The notes beneath the pieces are model-generated. The model was not told the origin of the DNA. It searched no databases and saw only the letters and a list, made by a program, of their open reading frames with translations. From Streptomyces platensis (lineage in GTDB: Bacteria > Actinomycetota > Actinomycetes > Streptomycetales > Streptomycetaceae), in assembly GCF_008704855.1 (NCBI RefSeq), contig NZ_CP023691.1, forward strand, positions 5,580,001 through 5,644,000: a stretch of 64,000 nucleotides of DNA. The letters run 5' to 3'. Positions 46,943-54,672 of this stretch are shown piece by piece; the first letter of the stretch is position 1, and the number at the start of each line of letters is the position of its first letter. The position numbers and the translations under genes were made by a program.

Positions 46943-49366
46943 TCACTCCGTCCGCAGGCCGTCCGGGCGCATCAGGCGCCACAGCCGCGGCAGGGAGAGC
47001 GCGGTGATGCCCAGGACGACGGCCGTCGCGGTGCCGGTGAGGGTGAGGATGCCCCACCAGTCGAGCCGCAGCGGGCGGTCGGCCATGTGGAGGAGCAGGG
47101 CGCCGAGGGACAGCCCGCAGCCGACGGCCAGGGTCAGCCCGAGGGCCACCGGGACGGCCGTCTGCCACAGGACCGAGCGGCCCAGCACGGCGCGCGGTGT
47201 GCCGAGCGCCGCCAGGGCCGACAACATCCGGGCGCGGTCGCGGAGTTGCTCCAGGGTGCTGATCAGCAGACCGCAGCCGATCAGCAGCAGTACGGCGGCG
47301 GCGCTTGCGGTCAGACCGAGGCGGAAGACCGTGCCGGCTTCCTCGGTGCCGTCGCGGGAGGACACCACGTCGGTCCGCACGGAGATCCGGGCGGCCGTGT
47401 TGCGGACGTACTCGATCGCGTCGGGGGTGTGCGGGTCGAGCCGCAGCAGGACGGCGACCCCGGGGCGGCGCAGCAGGGTCGCGTCCAGCGCCTCGGGGGT
47501 GGCGTACACCCCGGGGCCGGCGAAGGCGGGGAGGCGGTCACGGCGCACGGAGGTGGTGTGGCGGGCGCTTCGCGGGATGGTCCAGCGGGCGGGCGCCCGG
47601 TGGGCGTCCCGGCTGCCGACCGGGTCGAGGGCCAGCCGGGTGCCGGGGGCCGGGAGCGGGGCGGAGCTCTCGGGGCCCGTGACGAGGAAGACATCGCCGG
47701 CGGAACAGGTGCCGAGGTGGGCGAGTTGGCGCAGCATGCCGCAGTCGGCGACGGTCACCGGATACGGCTCGGGGTCCCCGCGGTCCTCGGGTGCGGTGTG
47801 TGCCAGGGCCCGGTGGTGGCGGACGGAGTCCGCGTAGCCGGAGATCAGGAGGTGCGCCTCGCGGACACCGGGGGTGGCACGCAGCCGGGCGGCCATCTGG
47901 GGGGCGCGGGCGGCCGGCACCGCACCGGCGTACGCGTCGACCTCGGTCCAGCCGGGCCGGGGGGCCTGCTCGTTGAGGCTCCAGGTGCCGTTCAGCAGCA
48001 CCTGCACGGCGACCGCGCCGGCCACCGCCACGGTGATCCCGCTGACCGAGCGGCTGGTCGTGGCGCCGCTCAACTGGAGCCGCCGTACGGCAAGGTGCCA
48101 GGACGGGCTGCTGAAGCCCGCACGGCCCAGACGGGCCACCACCGCGTCCAGCAGCCAGGGCAGCAGCGCCGCCACCCCCAGCAGAAGCAGCGACATCCCG
48201 ACGATCACCTGGGCGTTGGCGGCGTCGCCGGAACCCCGCCCGCCGATCACTTGCGGCAGCAGCAGCGCCACTCCGGCGGCCGGCAGCAGCACCCGCCACC
48301 ACAGCCGGCGGCGCAGCGGCGGTGCCGTACGGGTGACGCCCAGCGGCTCCATGGCGACCCGCCGCAGGGCGAACAGGGTGACGCCGACGGAACAGAATGG
48401 GACGGCCGAGGCGACGCAGCAGACGAGTGCGGGGTCGGGCACCACGTCGGCGGGGAAGACGCCGAGGTCGAAGAGCGAGAGGCCGGCGAGCGGGACCCGG
48501 ACGGCCAGGAACAGCGCGGCGCCGGTGAGCAGACCGAACAGCGCACCGGCCAGCGCCTCGCCCGCGGCGATCCGCCGGATGGTGGCCCGGTCCGCGCCCA
48601 CCAGCCGGAGCGCGGCGAGCCGCCGGTCGCGGCGCTCCCCGCCGAACCGCACCGCGGTCGCGATGAAGACGGTGACCGGGGCGAGCAGCGCGACACAGCA
48701 CACGAGGATGCTCAGCACCGCGAGGGGACCGGCCCGGAACGGGGTGCCGCGCTCCCCGAACGCGCTGATCCGCTCGACCGCGTTGCCGGGCGCGGGCCCG
48801 GGCCGCGGCAAGGTGTCGCTGCCTTGGTAGAAGAAGAGTTCGCCGGGGTGGGTGAGGCCCTCGGCGCCGATGGTGGCGGTGATCCGCAGCTGCGCGAAGC
48901 GGCCCTTGAGCAGCGCGCCCTCGGGCGAGGACAGCAGGTCCGAGAGAGCGGGGGAGACGGCCATCTCGCCGGGGCCCGGCAGCCGGGACAGGCCCGGCGG
49001 AACGGGCGGGTGCGGCCCCTCGGCCGCCAGGACCCGGCCGTACAGCGGCAGTTCGCGGTAGTCGCTGTAGGAGGAGACGGTCAGCAGCGAGCGGTCCGAG
49101 GGGCCGGTGCCGTCCGCCACGGGCACGACGGTGCGGGCCGACTGCCGGCTCATGGCGGCGTTCAGCGCGTTCGGGACGGCGGACGCCAGCAGCAGGACCA
49201 CGACGCCCAGGCCGACGCCGAACGCCGACAGAGCCGTACGGATCCAGCCCTCGCGGCCGCCGGTGACGGCGAACCGGGCGCCCATGGCGAGGTCGGCGCA
49301 CCAGCGGCGGGCCGTCCGCGCCCGGGTGCGGTCCGGGTGGGAGGGGTGGTGCATCGCCGCGCTCAC
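46943..49366 (-). CDS. FtsX-like ABC exporter permease 2
   Basis: A 807-residue permease with two FtsX/MacB-type halves. An N-terminal helix near residues 40-65 (ALSAFGVGLGVVVLLLASAVP) precedes an extracytoplasmic region, three to four helices near 200-330, a second FtsX unit near 400-460 and a C-terminal three-helix unit ending LPRLWRLMRPDGLRTE. Its GTG start at 49366 overlaps the stop of the preceding permease gene (GTGA). The two permeases are clear paralogues with the same C-terminal tail, so they may form a heterodimer. Confidence 0.88.
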   Translation of the reverse strand: MSAAMHHPSHPDRTRARTARRWCADLAMGARFAVTGGREGWIRTALSAFGVGLGVVVLLLASAVPNALNAAMSRQSARTVVPVADGTGPSDRSLLTVSSYSDYRELPLYGRVLAAEGPHPPVPPGLSRLPGPGEMAVSPALSDLLSSPEGALLKGRFAQLRITATIGAEGLTHPGELFFYQGSDTLPRPGPAPGNAVERISAFGERGTPFRAGPLAVLSILVCCVALLAPVTVFIATAVRFGGERRDRRLAALRLVGADRATIRRIAAGEALAGALFGLLTGAALFLAVRVPLAGLSLFDLGVFPADVVPDPALVCCVASAVPFCSVGVTLFALRRVAMEPLGVTRTAPPLRRRLWWRVLLPAAGVALLLPQVIGGRGSGDAANAQVIVGMSLLLLGVAALLPWLLDAVVARLGRAGFSSPSWHLAVRRLQLSGATTSRSVSGITVAVAGAVAVQVLLNGTWSLNEQAPRPGWTEVDAYAGAVPAARAPQMAARLRATPGVREAHLLISGYADSVRHHRALAHTAPEDRGDPEPYPVTVADCGMLRQLAHLGTCSAGDVFLVTGPESSAPLPAPGTRLALDPVGSRDAHRAPARWTIPRSARHTTSVRRDRLPAFAGPGVYATPEALDATLLRRPGVAVLLRLDPHTPDAIEYVRNTAARISVRTDVVSSRDGTEEAGTVFRLGLTASAAAVLLLIGCGLLISTLEQLRDRARMLSALAALGTPRAVLGRSVLWQTAVPVALGLTLAVGCGLSLGALLLHMADRPLRLDWWGILTLTGTATAVVLGITALSLPRLWRLMRPDGLRTE

Positions 49367-51780
49367 TCCGTCCGCAGCCCGTCGGGCCGCATCATCCGCC
49401 ACAGCGGCGGCAGGCTCAGTGCCGTCACGAAGAGGATGACGCCGCCGCCGATGCCGGTCATCCCCGCCACCACCGGGAGGTCCACCGTCACCGCGGTGTC
49501 GAGCATCGTCAGCAGCAGGGTGCCCAGCGCCAGGCCGCAGCCCAGTGCCAGGCCCAGGCCGAGGACGACCGGGAGGGCGGTCTGCCAGAGCACCGACCAG
49601 CCCAGGGTGCTGCGGCGGGTGCCGTAGGCGTCGAGCGTGGACAGCAGGCGGCGGCGCTCGTGGAGCTGTTCGACGGTGGAGATGATCAGGCCCGAGCCGA
49701 TCAGCAGCAGGGTGATGACGGCACCGGCGAACAGGCCGTTGCGGACGCTGGAGTACTGCGCGTCATGCGGATTGTCGACCGCGGAGAACTCGTTCATCGC
49801 CGGGTCGATATGGGCCGCGGTGTTGCGGATCTGCTCCACCGCGTCCGGGGTGTCACGGTCGAAGTCGACCTGGTACTCCGCACTGGGGTTCTGGAAGCGG
49901 CCGATGTCGACCGCCGCGGGGGTGGCCAGCAGGTCGTAGTGGACGCGGCCGGGGGCGGGTCCGGGGTGGCGCAGCGGGGCGTCGCGGGCCGTCGTGGGGA
50001 TCTTCCAGGGGTGCGGCCGCACCGGATCGTCCTCGGAGTACCGGGGGTTGAGGTCGACGGTCGCGCCGGGCGTGAGGGCGTGGCCGCGGGCACCGGTGAG
50101 GTAGAGGTCGCCGTCCCGGCAGGAGTCCAGCCGGGCCAGGGTGCGCAGCTCGGCGCAGCTGCCGATGGCGATCGTCGCGAAACGGTCGGTGGACCCGGGC
50201 TGCCCGGTGGTGTGCGACAGGCCGGCGTCGATCGTGCCGCGGGCCGCCGTCACCCCGGGGGTGGCGCGCAGCGCGGTGAGCGCCCGCTGGACCTGTGGCC
50301 AGTCACGGGCGTTGCCCCACAGGCCGATCCGCGGCAGCTTGCCGGACTCGGCGTACGCCTGGGCGAAACCGGCCTGCATACCGGTCAGCAGCATATGGAT
50401 CGCGATGGCACCGGCCACCGCGACGGTGATGCCGCTGACCGCGCGGGTGGCCGAGCCGCTGTTCAACTGGAGTCTGCGGACGGCCAGTTGCCAGGAGACG
50501 GGCCCGCCGTGCAGCCGGCCGACCACCGCGTCGACCAGCCAGGGCAACAGCGCGGCGACCCCGAGCAGCAGCAGCATCGCACCGGCCGCGAGCCGGACGG
50601 TGTTGAACAGGGTGTCCCGCCACGGGGATTCCCGGACCAGCGGCACCAGCAGCAGGGCGCCCACGGCGGGCAGTGCCAGACGCCACCACAGCCGGCGGCG
50701 GACCGGCGGGCGGCGGCGGACGATGCCCAGCGGCTCGACGGTGACCCCGCGCTGTGCGAACAGCGTCACCGCCACCGCCGCGGTCGGCACCAGCACGGCG
50801 ATCAGCGCCACGGCGAGCGGGCCCGGGGCCACGTCCGAGGGAAAGACATTGATGTCCCACAGCGTGATCACCGAAGCGCACTGCCGGCCGCCCAGGAACA
50901 GCGCCCCGCCCGCCACCAGCCCCAGCAGCGAGCCGAACAGCGCCTCCCCCGAGGCGATCCGGCGGGTCGTCGGGACATCGGCGCCCACCAGCCGGAGCGC
51001 GGCCAGCCGGCGCTCCCGGCGCTCGTTGCCGAACCGTACGGAGGTGCCGATGAAGACCAGCACCGGCGTCATCAGCGCCACACACGTCATGATCAGCAGG
51101 ACCACGGCGGGCGCCCGCATCGGCGGCGGGTGCCAGTCCTTGCCGAAGTGGTCGATGCGATAGCCGTCCGGCGCGGCGAGGGTGCCGCTCTGGGCGACGT
51201 AGGTGAGTTCCCGCGGGCCGAGCAGCCCCTCGTCGCCGATGATCCCGGCCACCCGGTAGTCCAGCCGCTCGCGCAGCAGTGCGCCTTCGGGGGAGTCCAG
51301 CAGTTCCTTGAGGGCGGGGGAGACCAGCATCCGGCCGGGGCCGGGGAGCCGGCGGACGCCGGGCGGCACCGGCGGATGCGCGCCGTCCGGGCGTACCAGG
51401 CGGCCACGGATCGACACCCCGTGGAAGCGGGTGTCGGTCGAGGTGTAGCGCACGGTGTCGTCGGCGGGCGGCGGCTCGTGCGCCTGGCCCAGGTTCTCGC
51501 GGGCCTTCTCCCGGCCGTGCCAGGCGTCCATCAGGGTCGGCACGGACGAGCCGAGCAGCAGGACGGCCACGCCCAGGGCGACACCGGCGGCCGTCAGCGC
51601 CGTACGGATCCAGCCTTCGCGGCCGCCGCCGGCCGCGAGCCGCATCCCCATCGCGAGGTCCCGGGCCCAGGCGCCGGGGCCGGTAGCCGGGGACGCGGAC
51701 GTGCCGGGCGCGCGGTCGTCGCCGGGCCCGCCGTCGCCGGGCCCGCCGTCGCGCCCGGCTCGCGAGCGCGGCAGGCTCAT
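49363..51780 (-). CDS. FtsX-like ABC exporter permease 1
   Basis: A 805-residue paralogue of the next permease, with an additional disordered N-terminus (Gly/Pro/Asp-rich, about 1-35). It shares GGREGWIRTAL before the first helix, LRLVGADVPTTRRIASGEALFGSL in the first FtsX unit and the PLWRMMRPDGLRTE tail. Large extracytoplasmic segments between helices are typical of MacB-like exporters acting on lipids, peptides or antibiotics. The ATG start overlaps the stop of the ATPase gene (ATGA). Substrate unknown. Confidence 0.9.
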   Translation of the reverse strand: MSLPRSRAGRDGGPGDGGPGDDRAPGTSASPATGPGAWARDLAMGMRLAAGGGREGWIRTALTAAGVALGVAVLLLGSSVPTLMDAWHGREKARENLGQAHEPPPADDTVRYTSTDTRFHGVSIRGRLVRPDGAHPPVPPGVRRLPGPGRMLVSPALKELLDSPEGALLRERLDYRVAGIIGDEGLLGPRELTYVAQSGTLAAPDGYRIDHFGKDWHPPPMRAPAVVLLIMTCVALMTPVLVFIGTSVRFGNERRERRLAALRLVGADVPTTRRIASGEALFGSLLGLVAGGALFLGGRQCASVITLWDINVFPSDVAPGPLAVALIAVLVPTAAVAVTLFAQRGVTVEPLGIVRRRPPVRRRLWWRLALPAVGALLLVPLVRESPWRDTLFNTVRLAAGAMLLLLGVAALLPWLVDAVVGRLHGGPVSWQLAVRRLQLNSGSATRAVSGITVAVAGAIAIHMLLTGMQAGFAQAYAESGKLPRIGLWGNARDWPQVQRALTALRATPGVTAARGTIDAGLSHTTGQPGSTDRFATIAIGSCAELRTLARLDSCRDGDLYLTGARGHALTPGATVDLNPRYSEDDPVRPHPWKIPTTARDAPLRHPGPAPGRVHYDLLATPAAVDIGRFQNPSAEYQVDFDRDTPDAVEQIRNTAAHIDPAMNEFSAVDNPHDAQYSSVRNGLFAGAVITLLLIGSGLIISTVEQLHERRRLLSTLDAYGTRRSTLGWSVLWQTALPVVLGLGLALGCGLALGTLLLTMLDTAVTVDLPVVAGMTGIGGGVILFVTALSLPPLWRMMRPDGLRTE

Positions 51781-52466
51781 ATCAAGCCCGCCGGCATGTC
51801 CTTCACTTTGCCGTCGCGGACGACGATCTCCCGGTCGGAGTACGCGGCGACCCGGGCCTCATGGGTGACCAGGACCACCGCGGCGTTGCTCTCCCGGGCG
51901 GCGTCGGTCAGCAGGTTCAGCACACGTTCGCCGTTGAGCGAGTCCAGCGCGCCGGTGGGCTCGTCCGCGAAGACGACCCGCGGCCGGGTGACGAGGGCGC
52001 GGGCGACCGCGATCCGCTGGCCCTGGCCGCCGGATATCTCCCCGGGGCGCCGGTCGTGCACGGACTCGACCTCCAGCCGCTCCAGCCACTCGCGGGCCTG
52101 CCGCTCGGCCTCCTTGCGCTTGGCGCCGTTCAGCCGCAGCGGCAGCGCCACATTCTCCAGCGCGGTCAACTCCGGTACCAGCTGACCGAATTGGAAGACG
52201 AAGCCGAAGTCGGTACGGCGCAGGGCGCTGCGCTGTGCGTCGCTGAGGCCGGTCAGGGTGTGCGGCCCGTAGCGGACCGTACCGGCGTCCGGGCTGATGA
52301 TCCCGGCCAGACAGTGCAGCAGGGTCGATTTGCCGGAGCCGGACGGCCCCATGACGGCGACGACCTCGCCGGGGTGGATGGAGAACTCCACGCCGTCCAG
52401 CGCCGGCGTGGCCCCGTAGGACTTGTGCAGCCCCTCCGCCGCGAGCAGGGACCCCTCCGGCGTCAT
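51777..52466 (-). CDS. ABC transporter ATP-binding protein (LolD/MacB type)
   Basis: A 229-residue ATPase. Walker A is GPSGSGKSTLLHCLAG, the Q loop lies in FVFQFGQLVPELTALENV, the signature is ISGGQGQRIAVARAL (S-G-G-Q), Walker B is VVFADEPTGALD and the switch His is in VLVTHE. It energises the two FtsX-like permeases encoded downstream. The stop overlaps permease 1, and its own start overlaps the PadR stop (ATGA), so all four genes form one tightly coupled operon. Confidence 0.95.
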   Translation of the reverse strand: MTPEGSLLAAEGLHKSYGATPALDGVEFSIHPGEVVAVMGPSGSGKSTLLHCLAGIISPDAGTVRYGPHTLTGLSDAQRSALRRTDFGFVFQFGQLVPELTALENVALPLRLNGAKRKEAERQAREWLERLEVESVHDRRPGEISGGQGQRIAVARALVTRPRVVFADEPTGALDSLNGERVLNLLTDAARESNAAVVLVTHEARVAAYSDREIVVRDGKVKDMPAGLI

Positions 52467-52987
52467 GGGCGGACCGCTTCCGCCAGCTTGTCCAGGCGTG
52501 CGGCGGTCAGCTCCAGCCAGCGCAGATCGGCTTCGAGGTGGAAGAGCGCATGGTCACAGATCAGCTGGTCGGCGAGGTCGCCGGTGCGCTTGCGCTCGGT
52601 CAGCCCGCGCATCAGCCGCAGATGCTCGGCGCGCTGGCTGTCCAGCAGCTCGGCGGCGTTCCGGCCGGTCATCAGCGCCAGGACGATCTTCGTGTAGAGC
52701 GTCGACTGGAGATACGGCTCGGGCTTCTCCGGCCGGGCCAGCCACTGCGCGACATCGGTGACCCCGGCGTCGGTGATCGCATACCGCTTCCGCTCCGGCC
52801 CGGCCCCCGCCTCCACGGCGTCCACCTCGACCAGCCCGTTCTTCAGCAGCCGGGACATCGTGGAGTAGACCTGCCCGTAGTGCAGCGGACGGTCCTGCCC
52901 GAAGTGTTCGTCGAAGGTCCGCTTGAGGTCGTACCCATGGCGCGGACCGGACTCCAGAAGGCCCAGCAGCGTATGACCGATTGACAT
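52463..52987 (-). CDS. PadR-family transcriptional regulator
   Basis: A 174-residue PadR protein. The winged helix spans residues 1-80 (SIGHTLLGLLESGPRHGYDL, then YSTMSRLLKNGLVE and KRYAITDAG). A C-terminal helical dimerisation domain follows, as in the Vir-like PadR-s2 group. I chose the ATG at 52987, preceded by AAGGTG; a GTG three codons earlier is possible. As first gene of the exporter operon, with the palindrome 53022-53038 immediately upstream, it probably represses itself and the transporter until a ligand, often the exported compound, binds. Confidence 0.93.
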   Translation of the reverse strand: MSIGHTLLGLLESGPRHGYDLKRTFDEHFGQDRPLHYGQVYSTMSRLLKNGLVEVDAVEAGAGPERKRYAITDAGVTDVAQWLARPEKPEPYLQSTLYTKIVLALMTGRNAAELLDSQRAEHLRLMRGLTERKRTGDLADQLICDHALFHLEADLRWLELTAARLDKLAEAVRP

Positions 52988-53021
52988 GGCGAACACCTTA
53001 CTCGGGGGTGTGTCGGCGGTG

Positions 53022-53038
53022 TATACGCGCGGCGTATA
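53022..53038 (-). promoter_or_regulatory. Candidate PadR operator
   Basis: TATACGCGCGGCGTATA has perfect 7-bp arms around GCG, 35 bases upstream of the PadR start and covering a TATA-like -10. Confidence 0.6.
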
Positions 53039-53084
53039 GGGGCAGGGTGCGGGCGCGCGGCGGCGGGGCGGTCACTCCGTGCGG

Positions 53085-53098
53085 AGGCCTTCGAAGGC
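53085..53098 (-). terminator. Short palindrome after the ribbon-helix-helix-like gene
   Basis: GGCCTTCGAAGGCC is a perfect 14-base palindrome, 33 bases past the stop of the minus-strand gene. It would fold as a five-pair stem with a TTCG tetraloop, so it may act as the operon terminator. Confidence 0.45.
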
Positions 53099-53130
53099 CA
53101 CCAGGACCGACAGCAGCTCCGTAGCGCGCT

Positions 53131-53397
53131 TCAGCCCCCGTCCGGCTCCTTGGGCGGCCGCCCCCGTCGCGGTATCGCCCCTGCTCCCTTCGGCAGGCGG
53201 CCCGCCTCCAACAGGGCCTTGCGGAGCAGGAACTCGATCTGGGCGTTGGCGCTGCGGAGTTCGTCGCCGGCCCAGCGGGCCAGCGCGTCATGGATCAGCG
53301 GGTCCAGCCGCAGCAGCACCTGCTTGCGCTGCTGCGGCCGTCGCGCGGGGGGCCGCTCGCTCTCGGCGCCGGTCCCCCCGGGGCTGTCGGCACTCAC
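53131..53397 (-). CDS. Small ribbon-helix-helix-like protein coupled to the SPFH gene
   Basis: An 88-residue protein read from GTG 53397, which overlaps the SPFH stop (GTGA). The core QRKQVLLRLDPLIHDALARW, followed by ELRSANAQIEFLLRKALLEAG, has the strand-helix-helix pattern and spacing of Arc/MetJ-type ribbon-helix-helix DNA-binding proteins. The tail is basic (PRRGRPPKEP, AT-hook-like). A role as autoregulator of the SPFH operon is plausible, because a perfect palindrome lies in the operon promoter. The longer in-frame start at 53448 is disfavoured by the coupling. Confidence 0.75.
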   Translation of the reverse strand: MSADSPGGTGAESERPPARRPQQRKQVLLRLDPLIHDALARWAGDELRSANAQIEFLLRKALLEAGRLPKGAGAIPRRGRPPKEPDGG

Positions 53398-54365
53398 TGG
53401 TAGAGCGAGCCCGTGTTCAGGACCGGTTGGGCGGCCCGGTCGCCGCACAGGACGACCATCAGATTGCTCACCATGGCGGCCTTGCGCTCCTCGTCCAGCT
53501 CGACGATGCCCTGTTCGTTGATCCGTGCCAGTGCCTGCTCGACCATGCCGACGGCGCCCTCGACGATCTGCTGGCGGGCCGCGACCACCGCGCCGGCCTG
53601 CTGGCGCTGGAGCATCGCGGAGGCGATCTCGGGGGCGTAGGCGAGGTGGCTGAAGCGGGACTCGATGATCCGTACGCCGGCGGCCTGGACCCGGGCGGTC
53701 AGCTCCTGGGCCAGCTTCTCGGTGATCTCCTCGGCGTTGCCGCGCAGCGACAGGGCGTTCTCGTCGTGCGCGTCATAGGGGTACTCGATCGCGATGTGCC
53801 GGACGGCCGCCTCGGTCTGGGTGGCGACGAACTCCAGGAAGTCGTCGACCTCGAAGAGCGCCTGGGCGGTGTCCTCGACCTGCCAGACCACGATCGAGGC
53901 CAGCTCGATGGGGTTGCCGTAGGCGTCGTTGACCTTCAGTACCGCGGTCTCGTGGTTGCGCACCCGGGTGGAGATCTTCCGTGCGCTGGTGAGCGGGTTG
54001 ACCCAGCGCAGTCCGTCGGTGCGGATGGTGCCGACGTAGCGCCCGAAGAGCTGGATGACGCGGGCCTCGCCGGGCGCGACCATCTTCACGCCGGTCATGC
54101 AGAAGAAAGAGGCGAGCAGCATCGGGATGCCGACGATGATCATCGGTACGCCGACGGCGCCGTTGCCGCCGTCGCCGAGTATGCCGCCGACGATCAGCAG
54201 GGCGATGCCCAGCGCGACCCCGAGCACGGTCAGCAGCAGGGCCAGTCCGCCCCCGATGCTGTGCGCCGGGACCTCGCGGACCTGTGGTCTGGGCATCTCG
54301 GGTGCGTCGGCGGTGAGGTCGCCGCCGGTGCCGCCGGTGCGGTCGGCCGGTGTCTGCTCGGTCAT
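53394..54365 (-). CDS. SPFH/Band 7 (stomatin-like) membrane protein
   Basis: A 323-residue protein. The N-terminal 35 residues are cytoplasmic, followed by two close hydrophobic helices (about 38-62 and 68-90) and then an SPFH domain (about 95-260): VAPGEARVIQLFGRYVGTIR, NHETAVLKVNDAYGNPIELA, and ARVQAAGVRIIESRFSHLAYAPEIASAMLQRQQA. A C-terminal coiled-coil oligomerisation region completes it. SPFH proteins form rings or scaffolds on membrane microdomains and assist protease or secretion complexes. Coupling to a small DNA-binding protein is less usual. Confidence 0.92.
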   Translation of the reverse strand: MTEQTPADRTGGTGGDLTADAPEMPRPQVREVPAHSIGGGLALLLTVLGVALGIALLIVGGILGDGGNGAVGVPMIIVGIPMLLASFFCMTGVKMVAPGEARVIQLFGRYVGTIRTDGLRWVNPLTSARKISTRVRNHETAVLKVNDAYGNPIELASIVVWQVEDTAQALFEVDDFLEFVATQTEAAVRHIAIEYPYDAHDENALSLRGNAEEITEKLAQELTARVQAAGVRIIESRFSHLAYAPEIASAMLQRQQAGAVVAARQQIVEGAVGMVEQALARINEQGIVELDEERKAAMVSNLMVVLCGDRAAQPVLNTGSLYQ

Positions 54366-54672
54366 GGGGTCCCCGTTTCTCCAGGTGTGGCGGGTGATGT
54401 CCGCCGCATTTGGTGATGTCGCTGGTCTAGCAAAGTGTTATCACTTTAACGCTGAGCGAGCCGCGGCGTCCAGTGCCGTGCGGGGACTCTTTGGCGACAA
54501 ATCCCCAGGTGAGGGCGGGGTGACGCGCAATACCCACCCCGTGGTTCCGTCGCGACGGGTGCTGTTTGTCACGTCAGGAAAAGCCTTGATCGATGAGTAT
54601 TTGTTTACAGATGCGGTGTTAGCTTCAACAGCTGAGTTAGCTGGGGGCGGAACGACTGGAGTTGCTGAAGCG
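54366..54672. promoter_or_regulatory. Divergent promoter region, SPFH operon / penicillin-binding protein
   Basis: 307 bases without a gene. The SPFH side has the palindrome 54432-54447. The PBP side (54560-54660) is markedly AT-rich for this genome, with TTTGTTTACAG and GTGTTAGCTT segments that probably hold its promoter. No strong Shine-Dalgarno precedes the PBP start. Confidence 0.55.
54432..54447 (-). promoter_or_regulatory. Palindromic operator candidate of the SPFH operon
   Basis: AAAGTGTTATCACTTT has perfect 6-bp arms around TTAT, about 70 bases upstream of the SPFH start and inside an AT-rich promoter-like stretch. Confidence 0.55.

Noticed and set aside
47087..49627. Very long plus-strand open frames opposite the FtsX permeases (also 49660-52185)
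   Set aside because: High-GC shadow frames rich in Arg/Gly/Gln. The minus strand has membrane-segment and FtsX features plus coupled starts and stops.
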